A stretch of 64,000 bases of DNA from positions 42,870,195 to 42,934,194 of the forward strand of contig CM070876.1 of the NCBI GenBank assembly GCA_036365515.1. Reading direction: 5' to 3'. How positions within the stretch are numbered: position 1 is the stretch's first letter; each line of letters opens with the position of its first letter. The DNA comes from Torymus aiolomorphi (lineage: Eukaryota > Arthropoda > Insecta > Hymenoptera > Torymidae). The position numbers and the translations under genes are program-made. Under the pieces are notes generated by a model. That model was not told where the DNA came from and searched no databases. It saw only the letters and a list, made by a program, of their open reading frames with translations. Below, one piece after another: positions 48,771 to 61,351 of this stretch.

Positions 48771-49800
48771 TAATTTGAACTATTATTTTATAATATTGCA
48801 TGTCTTGAATAGTACTGCATGTGTATTTAATAATAAGGAATAATTATTTAATTCACCACAATTGAAATATAATTTATATTATTTTCATGTTATTTATGTA
48901 TGTATAATTGTTTGTTATAATCTGCTATCAAATCTAGTATTATAACTTTGCATGGTTTTGTTTAACACTGCAGTAATTGATTTCTTTGCCGATCGGCAAT
49001 CAAATACTGTTTTTATGATTTGGCATATGGTTATATAAAACGATAGAAATTTCTTTGTCAATTTGCAATACTCGTTTTTTAAGTGATTTTGCATGATATT
49101 ATTTAATCTGCAGGAATTGGTAATTTCTTTACTGATCTGCAATATAATATTTCTATAATATAATATCACATGTTATGCATATAAGTATTTTTTAAGTTAA
49201 CCATCTGCAAAAAATGCAGTAGTAATAATTTTGCATGATTTTTTTTAATACTGCCGGAATCAATTTCCGTATCGATCTACAATCAAAATTATGTTTATGA
49301 TATTGCATGTTATCGTAGAATAATGTAGTAATTGATAATTCATTTATCAATTTATAATGAAAAATCGTTTTGCATGTGTTAAAATATTGTATAATTTAAT
49401 TCAGTACAACAGTAATTGATGATTTATGCATCAATTAATAATTAAGATTGGTATGATATTATTACATCTTCAGGAATAGATTATTTCTTTATTGATTTGC
49501 AATAAAACATTTTTTATAAATAAACGTGCATGTTCTATGTAAATATTTTTTTTAAACTGCAATCAAATGCTGTAGTTATAATTTTGCATAGCTTCATTTA
49601 ATACTGTTGAAATCGATTACCGTATCGATCTGCGATCAAATATTTTTATGATATTGCATGTTATCGTAAAATAATACAGTAATTGATAATTTGTTTCTCA
49701 ATTTAAAATCAAAGATCATTTTGTATGTGTTAAAATATTGCATGATATAATTCAAAACAACAGTAATTGATAACTCATCAATTAATAATTATGATAATTT
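48770..49800. repeat. AT-rich repeat array, part 2
   Basis: Same repeat family as 47050-47720; phrases recur near 49235 and 49587 (period about 350 bp). Confidence 0.75.
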
Positions 49801-50134
49801 TGTATAGGGGAAGGTGGTTCATAAAAATGCATAAAGAACTATACTAGTTTTTATATTTGAGTGTTACATACGAAAAAAAACTCATATGAATTAATTGCAT
49901 AAGGTTGAAATTTGGAGCAGTGAAAATACGGTCGCTTGATTTTTGGCTTTACTGACAAAGAGTGAATATATCTCGGATTAATATGAAACGAAATGCATTT
50001 GAAAGCTCAAGTTTTAAACTTTCAAGTACATTTCTTGTTTACCTCGACAGATATTTGTAAAATATAAACCAATGATTAGGGGATGCCTTAGTCAATGGTT
50101 ACCGACCGAGTCGATGCGTTTGGTTTTTACTTAA
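49801..50134. other. Short unassigned stretch before the giant palindrome
   Basis: Contains TTAGGGGATGCCTTAGTCAA and CCGACCGAGTCG (50078-50112), an inverted partner of 48600-48665, and ends with the TTAA target at 50131-50134. Confidence 0.4.
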
Positions 50135-51929
50135 GGGGATGTCGTAGCAAAAGTTGCACCAAATCGCCACCAAGGCGCTGGCGCTGCCGTCAGGTGGGAG
50201 ATTCGTGACATTAGTCACTTTGAGCATTGATTGTGGAAAAAATAGGCATTTGCATATAAAATAAATAGGAGAGCGGCGTAGCCATGACAATAATGAATCA
50301 TTTTCATCAGTCAGACTTTGCCAAAGATGCCTATTTTTTCCTATTTCTTGAAAATACAAAATACTGCCCGAGCCCGAAGCGACGCCATGTCGGCATACGT
50401 CGGGAGCGGAGTAGTAACGACATATTTCCGAGAGATGGCACGGAGGGCGCTAATTTGAGCTATAGCGCTAAAGCAAAAATATTTTTTGAGACACGATGGT
50501 CAATGAAAGCAACTTCATATTATAGATAAACAATAAATAATAAAAAACAACATGTAAATGAATTTATTAATATTTATTGAATATTTTATTGTTTCATTTA
50601 CCAGCATAAAATTTGATTCTAATACATCTAAATATACTAGCTGAATAGATAAAATAGTAAAAAGTAAGCACAGAGTTGTAGTTAGCATAGAGAACATGCA
50701 ATAAATAAAAATTGTTTTATAAGTAATGCTTTGAGGTCAAGTGAACTTGACAGAAATCATTTTCAGCAAAGACTCGTGCTTGCCATGGACTTGATTTTGT
50801 GTTCCAATCATCATAATGGTATCTTTTAGTGATAACCCGATAAGTATCAAATAAAATTATTTGCAAGTGATAAACCAATAAAATAATAAAGAATAAGCAT
50901 GCAGGTTTAGTGGTAAGAATCTTTTCGAAGCCATGCATTTAGGTTTTTGGAGTTTAATCGAAATCATTTTGAGTCAAAGCTTATGTTTGCTATGCGCTTG
51001 ATTTCGTTTTTGAACTTTCATCATATGCTATCTTTTAGTGATAATCTAAATTCATAGGTATCATTTATGAAATAATAAAAAGGTATGCAAAATAATAAAG
51101 GGTATAAGCATACAGTTTAGTAAGCAAAGGCGGGCATGCAGTATTGGCAAACATTTATATTAATAAATTCATGTATATATAGAAGAAGGAGCTCAATAAT
51201 CTAAAGAGACAACATGTTTCCATTCTAGAAGCCAATTTTCAATCTTACATGCAATTATGGAAATAATTATCTGTGTAAAAAGCTCAGCATCTAGCAATAC
51301 GGTACTAAATAAAAATCAACTTATAGACAAAATTAGAATCTTACTTAGTCATGCTACTTTTGTTGCGATGACTCTACAGTACATTGAGGCGACTTTCAAC
51401 ATCCTGAGAGAAGCACTAGATGTATAGATTGAATGAAAAAATACTCACGAAATAAGGAGCACGCACTATTTGACATTACCTCAACGTTGCTCTCATCTTA
51501 CATAACCTCTAACGAGCTATGTAACTGAGACACTTGCACACAACACAAAAAACGCGAGCAGATGGACAAAATCACGACTATTTACCACGAGAAAAACCAG
51601 TGACAATTACAGAAGGATGAATTACAAAAATAATACATTTACGAATGCGGCTAATTCGACTATATCCTAGAATGAGCAGTTGCTCCTACTAAAAGTAGCA
51701 GACCACAACGCACCTAGCTGGTCCTAACATGTAGCACCATCTAAATCATATTAAAACGACAAATATCGCCATGGTCACTGCCCGCGATTTATATAAGCGT
51801 ATATTCTTTGTTTGAGTGCAATAAAACTAATGTAAAAATTTGAAGCAGCATATGAACAAAATTACAACAATTTACAGAAATTCTACTTACTTAACACTAA
51901 TTTTGGATACAATTGTGAGAAATAGGTCA

Positions 51930-53480
51930 GCGGCACATTTTTCGTAAAGATCCCGCAAAGCCAGCTGTATTACGTATTTGATGGGTGAATGGGTCTTATT
52001 TTCAGGTTTTCTCACGTGGAAGTAGACCAGGGTTATTTAATTTCGTACTAGTTATCACAAATTTACAACAATGTTCATTATTGGACAATAATTGTAGCTA
52101 AAATGGTAAGAAAAACGTCCACGCAACATTTGTCGTAAAGATCCCGCAAAGCCTGTATTGGGTATTTGATGCGCGAATTTGTCTTATTTTGAGGCCTTCT
52201 CAAGAGAAAGTCGAAAATGGACATTTAATTCAATAATAGTTATCACAATTTACAATAATTTTATTATTATTAGACAATTATCGTGGCGACATTGTAAGAA
52301 AACCCTCCATACCCAATGCAGGCTTCGCGGGATCTTTACAAAAAATGTTGCGCGTACGTTTTTCTTACAATTTTAGCTAAAATTATTGTCCAATAATGAA
52401 CATTGTTGTAGATTTGTGATAACTAGTAGGAAATTAAATAACCCTGATCTACTTCCACTTGAGAAAACCTGAAAATAAGACCCATTTGCCCATCAAATAC
52501 GCAATAGAGCTGGCTTCGCGGGATCTTTACGAAAAATGTTGCGCGGACGTTTTTCTTACAATTTTAGCTAAAATTATTGTCTAATAATGAACATTGTTGT
52601 AAATTTGTGATAACTAGTACGAAATTAAATAACCCTGGTCTACTTCCACTTGAGAAAGAGAGAAAATAAAATCCATCTGCCCATCAAACAAGCAATATAG
52701 GCTTCGCGGGATCTTTACGAAAAATGTGGCGCCGACATTTTTTTACAATTGCAGACAAAATTATTGTCTAATAATTGAAATTGTTGTAAATTACGTCAAA
52801 TATTATAAAATTGGAGTCCTCCTTTCGATTTCCACCTAAGGATGCCGAAAAATTGGAAACGGAGAAACAGCCAATATGCTTTACGGGATCTTTACGAAAA
52901 AGTTTGCGCTGTAATACTTTTTAAAAATGTCGCCACGATAATTGTCTAATAATAATAAAAATTATTGTAAATTGTGAGAACTATTATTGTCCCTTTTCGA
53001 CTTTCCCTTGAGAAAGCCTGAAAATAAGACAAATTCGCGCATCAAATATCCAATACAGGCTTCGCGGGATCTTTACGACAAATGTTGCGCGGACGTTTTT
53101 CTTACAATTTTAGCTAAAATTATTGTCCAATAATGAACATTGTTATAAATTTGTGATAACTAGTACGAAATTAAATAACCCTGGTCTACTTCGACGTGAG
53201 AAAATCTGAAAATAAGACCCATTTACCCATCAAATAAGTAATTCAGCTGGCTTTGCGGGATTTTTACGAAAAATGTGGCGCTGACGTTTTACTTACAATT
53301 TTAGCGAAAATTACTGTCAAAGAATTAACATTGTTGTAAATTTGTGATAACTATTACTAAATTAAATAACTCTGGTCTACTTCCACTTGAGAAAGCCTGA
53401 AAATAAAATTCATCTACTCATCAAATAAGCAATACAGGCTTCGCGGGATCTTTACGCAAAATGTGCCGCTGACCTATTTC
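51930..53480. repeat. About 185-bp satellite array at the palindrome centre
   Basis: The motif GCTTCGCGGGATCTTTACGA recurs on the plus strand near 52322, 52511, 52693, 52881, 53058, 53250 and 53436, and on the minus strand near 51945 and 52135. The orientation flips near 52300, the inner edge of the left arm. Confidence 0.85.
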
Positions 53481-54259
53481 TCACAATTGTATCCAAAATT
53501 AGTGTTAAGTAAGTAGAATTTCTGTAAATTGTTGTAATTTTGTTCATATGCTGCTTCAAATTTTTACATTAGTTTTATTGCACTCAAACAAAGAATATAC
53601 GCTTATATAAATCGCGGGCAGTGGCATGGTGATATTTGTCGTTTGAATATGATTTAGATGGCGCTATATGCTAGGACCAGCTAGGTGCGTTGTGGTCTGC
53701 TACTTTTAGTAGGAGCAACTGCTCATTCTAGGATATAGTCGAATTAGCCGCATTCGTCGATGTATCATTTTTGCAATTCATCCTTCTGTAATTGTCACTG
53801 ATTTTTCTCGTGGTAAATAGTCGTGATTTTGTCCATCTGCTCGCGTTTTTTGTGTTGTGTGCAAGTGTCTCATTTACATAACTCCTTAAAGGTTATGTAA
53901 GATGAGAGCAACGTTGAGGTGATGTCTAATAGTGCGTGCTAGTTATTTCGTGAGTATTTTTTCATTCAATCTATACATCTAGTGCTTCTCAGGATGTTGA
54001 AAGTCGCCTCAATGTACTGCAGAGTCATCGCAACAAAAGTAGCATGACTAAGTAAGATTCTAATTTTGTCTATAAGTTGATTTTTATTTAGTAACGTATT
54101 GCTAGATGCTGAGCTTCTTACACAGATAATTATTTCCATAATTGCATGTAAGATTGAAAATTTGCTTCTAGAATGGAAACATGTTGTCTCTTTAGATTAT
54201 CGAGCTCCTTCTTCTATATATACATGAATTTATTAATGTAAATGTTTGCCAATACTGCA

Positions 54260-54720
54260 TGCCCGCCTTTGCTTACTAAACTGTATGCTTATACCCTTTA
54301 TTATTTTGCATACCTTTTTATTATTTCATAAATGATACCTATGAATTTAGGTTATCACTAAAAGATAGCATATGATGAAAGTTCAAAAACGAAATCAAGC
54401 CCATAGCAAACATGAGCTTTGACTCAATATGATTACGATTAAACTCATAAAACCTAAATGCATGGCTTTGAAAAGATTCTTACCACTAAACCTGCATGCT
54501 TATTCTTCATTATTTTATTGGTTTATCACTTGCAAATAATTTTATTTGATACTTATCGGGTTATCACTAAAAGATACCATCATGATGATTGGAAAACAAA
54601 ATCAAGTCTATGGCAAGCACGAGTCTTTGCCGAAAATGATTTCTGTCAAGTTCACTTGACCTCAAAGCATTACTTATAAAACAATTTTTATTTATTGCAT
54701 GTTCTCTTTGCTAACTACAA
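54260..54720. repeat. About 195-bp tandem repeats in the palindrome arm
   Basis: Phrases YTTAYYACTAAAMCTGYATGC and GGTTATCACTAAAAGATA recur near 54280/54485 and 54350/54560. The same array is mirrored near 50700-51130. Confidence 0.65.
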
Positions 54721-55576
54721 CGCTATGCTTACTTTTTACTATTTTATCTATTCAGCTAGTATATTTAGATGTATTAGAATCAAATTTTATGCTGGTAAAT
54801 GAAACAATAAAATATTCAATAAATAATAATAAATTCATTTACATGTTGTTTTTTATTATTTATTGTTTATCTATAATATGAAGTTGCTTTCATTGACCAC
54901 CGTGTCTCAAAAAATATTTTTGCTTTAGCGTTCTAGCTCAAATCAGCGCCCTCCGTGCCATCGCTCGGAAATATGTCGTTACTACTCCGCTCCCGGCGTA
55001 TGCCGACATGGCGTCGCTTCGGGCTCGGGCAGTATTTTGTATTTTCAAGAAATAGGAAAAAATAGGCATCTTTGGCAAAGTCTGACTGATGAAAATGATT
55101 CATTATTGTCATGACTACGCCGCTCTCCTATTTATTTTATATGCAAATGCCTATTTTTTCCACAATCAATGCTCAAAGTGACTAATGTCACGAATCTCCC
55201 ACCTGACGGCAGCGCCAGCGCCTTGGTGGCGATTTGGTGCAACTTTTGCTACGACATCCCCTTAAACATTTATCTACGACCCATCCAGGCTTATATTTAT
55301 TTAAACCACAGTATTACATGTTGTATTACATGTTATTGCTGACTTCAGGACATAGTTATATGTCTGAAGCAGCAAACATCCTATAGAGGTAGACATAGCT
55401 ACCTGTACATAGGTCCAGTGTACTTAAAACTAAAAAAACTTAAGTAACTTAAAAACTAGGCATGGAATCAAAGATTCCACTATAAATAATATATTTGATC
55501 CACATTGATTATCTCACCCATACTGGAAAGTTAAATTTTTATTTATTTATTTATTTATTTTTTTTTTGTTTAAATT

Positions 55577-57589
55577 CTAGAATATATTAGTACCAATCCA
55601 AATTTTTAGCTTTTTCTTATGATAATTTTTTGCGATATCTAGAACTTTAAGATTTGGATTAGATTTCGGAAGACAATTAAATACTTGTATCGCTCTGACA
55701 TAGTTATCTTTATCACTAACAGTTTTGGAACACTTTGGTGGTATTATAAGTTTATTTCTAGTTTTGCTAGTCGATGTTAAGTATAAATTCTTAAGTTCAT
55801 TATAATGATACGTTACACATTCGTAAGCAAAAATTTGTTTTAGATTCAAGGGGTTGTCTCGATTCAAAATATTTTTGTTTATAATTTTTAAAATCCTATT
55901 TTGGATGTTTTGTAGTAATTTTAAGTTGTTTTTATATGCACCACCCCCCATGCAATATTTCCATAGCTAATGACACTATGAAAAAATGCATAATATATTG
56001 TATCAAGTGTGTCAGATTGCATATATGCTAATAATTTGTACAGTATATATATTATATATTTATTTTTTTTTATTATATATTCAATATGTTTATCCCCCTT
56101 TAGCCTATAATCAATAATTATACCTAGATATTTACAGTATTCTACCCTGCTCAATTTAGTACCCTGTATGCGTATGTTCATATCTTCGGGAACACTATCA
56201 CAATAGTTACCAAAAATTATGTACACAGTTTTCTTTATATTTAGTGATAGTTTGTTAAGTGCTAGCCAGATATTTATATCTTCTAAGTACTTGTTCATTT
56301 TATTTTCAACTTTCTCCCAGTTATCATCTGTTGAAATAATAGCTGTATCATCCGCATATGAGATGGTACTGTCTGTTCTGTTTGTTAGTAAATCGTTTAC
56401 GTAAATTATGATTAAGAGTGACCCTAGTATAGTACCTTGCGGCACACCTGTAGTTATCGTTTCATAATAGCTTTCAGTTGTTCCTATTCTTACTTTCTGT
56501 TTTCTGTTACTAAGATAGTTAGATATAAGTGCATGCGCTTTACCTCTTATTCCATAATTATATAATTTGTCTAAAAGAATAGCATGGTTGACAGTATCAA
56601 AAGCTTTTGCTAGATCTAAAAATGCAATAGCTATTGGTTTACATTTGTCTAATTTCTTATAGATTATGTTCATTAAGTAACTAAGAGCATCTTTGGTACC
56701 TTTCTTTTTATAAATCCAAATTGATTCTGCGCTAACAAATTATTACTGTCCAAAAATGATTGTAAACGAACATATACAATTTTTTCAAATATCTTTGCTA
56801 CGTTAGAAATTAGAGATATCGGTTTATAGTTTGATGTATCCATTTTACTACCCGATTTAAAAATAGGAACTACCTCAGTTGTTTTAAGCGCTTGAGGCCA
56901 TGTTGATTTTTCAATACAAAGATTAAAGATATGTGTTAGTGCATTAACAATTTGATATGATAGTATTTTTAGTGTTTTGGTAGTAATGTTATCTACCCCA
57001 CCATTTTTTATTTTCATATTATCAATTATTTGAAGAATTTCCTCGTTATTAGTCGGTTTAATGTAAATTGTATTCATGTTCATTGCTGGTAATTGTAAAT
57101 GCTTACCCTGGGGTTTTACAATGGTGTTAGATCTTTTCCAATTCTACAGAAGTACGAATTCATATGATTGGCAATTTGTGTCTGATCCTCTATTGTGCAA
57201 TTGTTATTTAAAATGATCTTATTTATTGTGTTATTCTTTTTCAAGTTGGTTCCCATTTTTTTGTTTATGTATTTCCAAAGTTGCTTGGTATTATTGATAT
57301 TGTTCTTAATTAAATTTCTTTCATGTTTTATTTTTGCCTCATTAATAACTTTGTCCAGCCTCTTTGTGTAATTCTTATATTCTAATTTTATTAGATTATT
57401 ATTTGGTTCATTGCGCATTTTAATATATAGTTGTTCTTTCTTTTCACACGAGATCATTATTGCTTTAGATATCCAATCCTTCCTTGGATATCTCTTGTTA
57501 TTTTTTGTTTTATGCGCTTCTTTAGACTTTTCTAAGCAGTCTTGTATTTCAGTTATCAAGAATACGGTAGCTTCATCAGGATCATGCAT
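55577..57589 (-). pseudogene. LINE ORF2 reverse transcriptase region, frame-broken
   Basis: Minus strand. The segment 57116-57589 is the linker after the endonuclease (KLEYKNYTKRLDKVINEAK, QLWKYINKKMG). 56673-57083 holds RT blocks 1-2 (WPQALKTTEVVPIFKSGSK, NYKPISLISNVAKIFEKIV). 55921-56673 holds AFLDLAKAFDTVNH, GVPQGTILGSLLIIIYVNDL and the catalytic box SYADDTAI. 55577-55951 is the C-terminal domain (LKLLQNIQNRILKIINKN, and HYNELKNLYL). Breaks lie at about 57100, 56690 and 55940. The block order and the sequence near WG-LQNIQNRIL point to the CR1/L2/Jockey side of the LINE tree. Confidence 0.85.
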
Positions 57590-57634
57590 TGCCTCTATAA
57601 CATTCCAATTTTTTGTAATGGCTATACTTGAAAG

Positions 57635-58441
57635 TTAATAGTAATTATAGTGATACTGGATATTTTCTTGTTTTAATTTTGGTGGCTTATTCAGTTTGAA
57701 GAAAAGTGGATAATGATCAGTAAAAGAAATCGAGAGTTTAAAAGTTTTAGTGTCTATAGATGTAGCTTTTATGTACATGTTGTCAATGCATGTACCGCTT
57801 CCGCCACTATCATTTGGTCTAGTTGTATGTATAAAAGCCGGGAAGAAACCCTTTTCCATCACATTGTCTAATAATTCTAAGCTACATTCATCTTCTTTCA
57901 TAATATCGATGTTAAAATCACCAATAATCAGGTGGTTTTTTATATTTATTTTACTATTGATAAATGATTTTACATTCAAAATAAATTCAAGGCGCGGTAA
58001 GTCATGACATCGATATAATGCGGAAATTTCAAGATTACTGTTGTTATTTAGACTTATTCGTGAGTTTAATACTTTGAGTCTACCAATTTCGATTATTTCA
58101 GTAATTTCTGATACACAATCTTTTATATATACAACAACACCATCATTTTGATTTAAGTTACCGTTATTGTAATACAATTTATATCCCTGAATTGCAAAAA
58201 AGTGAGGATTGGGTAAATTCCATGTTTCTGTACATACAATTATATATGGTTTGATCTTCAAGCTCTTAATAAGAATATTCAATTTCGTATAATTGTGATT
58301 TAGACTTCTAATATTGACCTGTAATATCAAACTATCTTTTTTATTTATATTTTTATTGAGAGTTTTAAGATCAAGAAATGGCGTTTCTTCTTGTATTACT
58401 TCTTTTTGCAATTCTTCAATGAGAACGACATGTTGCTCCAT
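57635..58441 (-). pseudogene. LINE ORF2 apurinic-type endonuclease domain
   Basis: 268 codons on the minus strand with APE motifs in order: LQVNIRSLNHNYTKLNIL, VCTETWN, NDGVVVYIKD, IIGDFNIDIMKED, GTCIDNMYIK and FTDHYPLFFKL. Catalytic Glu, Asp/Asn and His residues are all visible, so the domain itself looks intact. It nicks target DNA to prime reverse transcription in the family. The frame ends at 57635, and a shift is needed to reach the RT. Confidence 0.85.
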
Positions 58442-58659
58442 TATGTAGTTTGCTGTTTCCTTGGTGTCGTATGTGTTAGAGATGCGGTGCTGGCTCTAAA
58501 CGGTGAAGTCAGCAAAGTTGCGCTAGTCCAGTTGTCTCTAGACGGCGAAGTCAGCATAGTTGCGCTAGTCGAGCTGGTCATCGTAGTCGCTTGATTGCTG
58601 TTTCCTACTTTACCTAAGTATCTTGGTATAGTAGGTCTTATCGGATAATCAGTCATATC

Positions 58660-59931
58660 TATATATATGTTTAACCTCGAAATTTGTATTATATTTCGAG
58701 TTGCTGTAAAAACAATTGACACATGTAATGTTGGATGAGTTATTATCACATTGCAAAGTCTTATGCGGACCTGCACATTTTAAGCAGCATAGAGTGTTTT
58801 TGCATTTCAATGTGTTATGTCCAAATCTTCCACAGTTTAAGCAAGGCTTGATGTTTATTAAATCCCATACCTTACAGCTTTGATATCCAATGAAGATTCT
58901 ATTTTGATTGTCACTAATATGTTTATATATCTCTCTTGGAACTTCAATTATTATGGTTGTCTTGTTTGTAATCTTATTTTTGTCTATATTTAGTATCTTA
59001 CACTTATCTTGATATCCAATAAAATTTCTTTTATTTTAAGTCCCCTTTCAGCTCTTCTATATTCATATTAGTATAGTTGTCTACACCAACTATTTTCATC
59101 TTCGGGTCAACTAAATCATTTTCATCATCTTTATAATTGTTAGACAGTTTTTTTGAGAGTAATTCAATTGTTTCTTTAGCACTTTTTTCATTCATACTTT
59201 TAATCTCAATTTCATTGTCGTTCACTACTTTTAGTTGCTTCATCTGTATATCTTTTTCTTTTATTAAAACGTCACATACCTTTTTCTTAAAGTCATGTGG
59301 ATTTTTAATGTCCTTTTTAAGATTTTTCACAATTATTTTCGTTATTCTTTTGTTTTTAATTGCTAGTTTGTTAGTTGCTACGTCTGCATATGTTTTTTGG
59401 TTATGTTGCTTTATTTCCATCTCCTGGTCATTTTTATCCTTTTTTATTAATTGCTTCAATATGTCGTTTTTGTCCATTAGTTCTTGATTTAATTGTCTTA
59501 GTAGTTGAATTTCAATTTGATGCTGATTTTCCAGTTCACCATTTTCAGTTAGCATCGTAACGTTTAGTAGTTTTTCATTATCAACTGATTTATGTACATT
59601 ATCAGAGATAATAGATATTTCATTTAATATTTTATGTTTTATTTGTTCCTCCTTTTCACTTTTACTTTGCGCAATTAATATTTTAGCTGCTTCACAGTTT
59701 AGTTTCTTGATTTTTTAAGGTTATATTAAGCTCCACGTGGTCTGGACATATCACTAATAGATTACTTATATATTTTTTGTCTTTACACTTTTCATAATAC
59801 CTTTTATGGTACACGTTTTCGCACACTATGCAAACTACAAGTGACACTTTCCTTTTTGGGTGGCATTTATACATTAATTCTAGATTTTTATCAGGAGGCT
59901 CTCCGGAAGGCAGCCCGCCTTCCGACGCCAT
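58660..59931 (-). pseudogene. LINE ORF1: PHD-like finger, coiled coil, zinc knuckles; frame-broken
   Basis: Minus strand. The first frame (59692-59931) opens MASEGGLPSGEPPDKN, then a Cys/His cluster CHPKRKVSLVVCIVCENVYH...YYEKC...ICPDH, like a PHD/RING-type finger. The second (59031-59555) is Lys/Glu-rich with a likely coiled coil (HQIEIQLLRQLNQELMDKND) and an RRM-like stretch (TKIIVKNLKKDIKNP). The third (about 58660-59030) has CLNCGRFGHNTLKC and CLKCAGPHKTLQC, two CCHC-type knuckles, then CVNC. ORF1 binds element RNA in the family. A PHD-type finger is known from ORF1 of some CR1-group elements. Confidence 0.75.
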
Positions 59932-60419
59932 CTTGAAGAATCAATATTATGAAATAATTAATATATACGAAGCAATGTGTAATTATTTACAGTTTAAGCA
60001 CAATAAACTTCAAGTTTATATTGTATTGTCCTGTAAACAATTAATGTTCCATTGTATATATTAATTGTTCCATAATATAAGCCTGGATGGGTCGTAGACC
60101 AATGTTTAAGAAGTAAAATGAGACGTTAAACATTAAAATCGAATGAAAAATAAAAAGTTGGCAAATAGGAAACTAACTTTTTTTACTTATTGAACAATAT
60201 CTACGTGTTCGATTAAGAATTTTTTATCACAATAATCGTTTTTGGTTCAGAAAGTATTTGCCTTTCATATCCGTGTGTACTTACATTATTATATTTTAAT
60301 AATTTATGACATAAACATAAAATAGTGGACCCACTTGAAAATCACGATAACCCCCTTAAATTCTTAGTTTTTAAAGTGGCACAATTTTCGCTATGGTGAA
60401 ATTATAAAGCTCTCCCGAG

Positions 60420-61350
60420 TAGCGGTCGTGCCTAAAAATTACACAATTACCAATACATCTCTATTTTTCATTATTCTTTCTCAATTTTAAACTTTCTATA
60501 ATATTACGCATCTTGGGAGGACAAAAGAAGTCTAGAGCTGCTCTAGCAGGGGTCCTCCGTTCTCCCATACATGCTTAGCAGGCCCGACGGTTTGCAGTTC
60601 ACCGGTGGGCTTTGTAAATGTAGAAAACTAAATGTTTGCATAAATTCATTAAGAATGTTTAAACCTATAAGTCCACAATAAATTTTAATTGATACCGTTT
60701 AAATACAATATCCCTACATGTGCAGAATCATTATTTACTTTCACTACCCAAAATATTTGTCCTTGCGTCCGTCTTTTTTTAAACGGAAATGCAATAAAAA
60801 ATTCATATAAATTTATAGTCTAGTCAAAAGTGCTTTAAATTTACTAACCATTTTATAAGCAACCTATTTTTCATCCTTTTCCCGCGTGTAAATATCATAT
60901 GAGATCTTATACGAGTATTTCAGACATCAGATGTCATATGAGAACTCGTATACGTTATGTCATCTGCGATTTTATATATTATGGGATCTCATATGAAATC
61001 TCGTATACGTGATGTCATCTGCGGTTTTATATAATATGGGATTTCATATGAGATCTCAAATGATATTTTGACGCGGGCTTACACCTTCTATTTAATACGT
61101 ACAAGCAACCGATTTATACGTTTTATCTGATCTTTAATCATATAAATATTTATATGAAAATTGCCATGTCTACACCTTGAACTGCAAACCGTCGGGCCCG
61201 CTAAGTATGTATGGGAGAACAGAGGACTATCCCCTGCTAGAGCAGCTCTAGACTTCTTTTGTCCTCCCAAGATGCGTAATATTATAGAAAGTTCAAACTT
61301 GAGAAAGAATAATGAAAAATAGCGATGTGTTGGTAATTGTGTAATTTTTT
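60420..61350. repeat. Foldback element with about 180-bp arms
   Basis: The arms 60430-60605 and 61170-61350 share CGCATCTTGGGAGGACAAAA, CTAGAGCTGCTCTAG and GACGGTTTGCAGTT in opposite orientation. The interior has repeated CATATGAGATCTYRTAYACG blocks (60895-61070). Confidence 0.75.
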
Positions 61351-61351
61351 T

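Larger units (their letters stand above)
50135..55261. mobile_element. 5.1-kb TTAA-flanked palindromic element
   Basis: The ends are GGGGATGTCGTAGCAAAAGT and its complement, each adjoined by TTAA (50131-50134, 55262-55265), the target duplication of piggyBac-type transposons. The arms (about 50135-52290 and 52935-55261) are near-identical over more than 2.1 kb. The centre is a 185-bp tandem array. Mirrored open frames of 73 codons occur (50717-50938 minus, 54458-54679 plus) but show no domain. No transposase is visible, so it is non-autonomous. Confidence 0.85.
55300..60060 (-). mobile_element. CR1/L2-like non-LTR retrotransposon (LINE), decayed
   Basis: Minus-strand order: ORF1 (PHD-like finger, coiled coil, zinc knuckles), then ORF2 (APE endonuclease, RT). 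The 3' end may run to the (AAAT)n-type tail visible as TTTATTTATTTATTTATTTA at 55539-55560 on the plus strand, or to about 55300. Several frame breaks interrupt ORF2. No target duplication is visible. Confidence 0.85.
55266..60104. mobile_element. Second TTAA-flanked element with LINE inside
   Basis: TIRs: 55266-55296 (ACATTTATCTACGACCCATC...) and 60073-60104 (its complement with small changes), with TTAA at 55262-55265 and 60105-60108. It shares the TTAA at 55262 with the giant palindrome. Almost all of the interior is the LINE, so this was probably a short TTAA element that received the LINE. Confidence 0.7.

Noticed and set aside
50717..54679. Mirrored 73-codon ORFs in the giant palindrome
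   Set aside because: They are the same sequence in both arms, lie in a tandem repeat and have no domain; conservation is explained by the palindrome.
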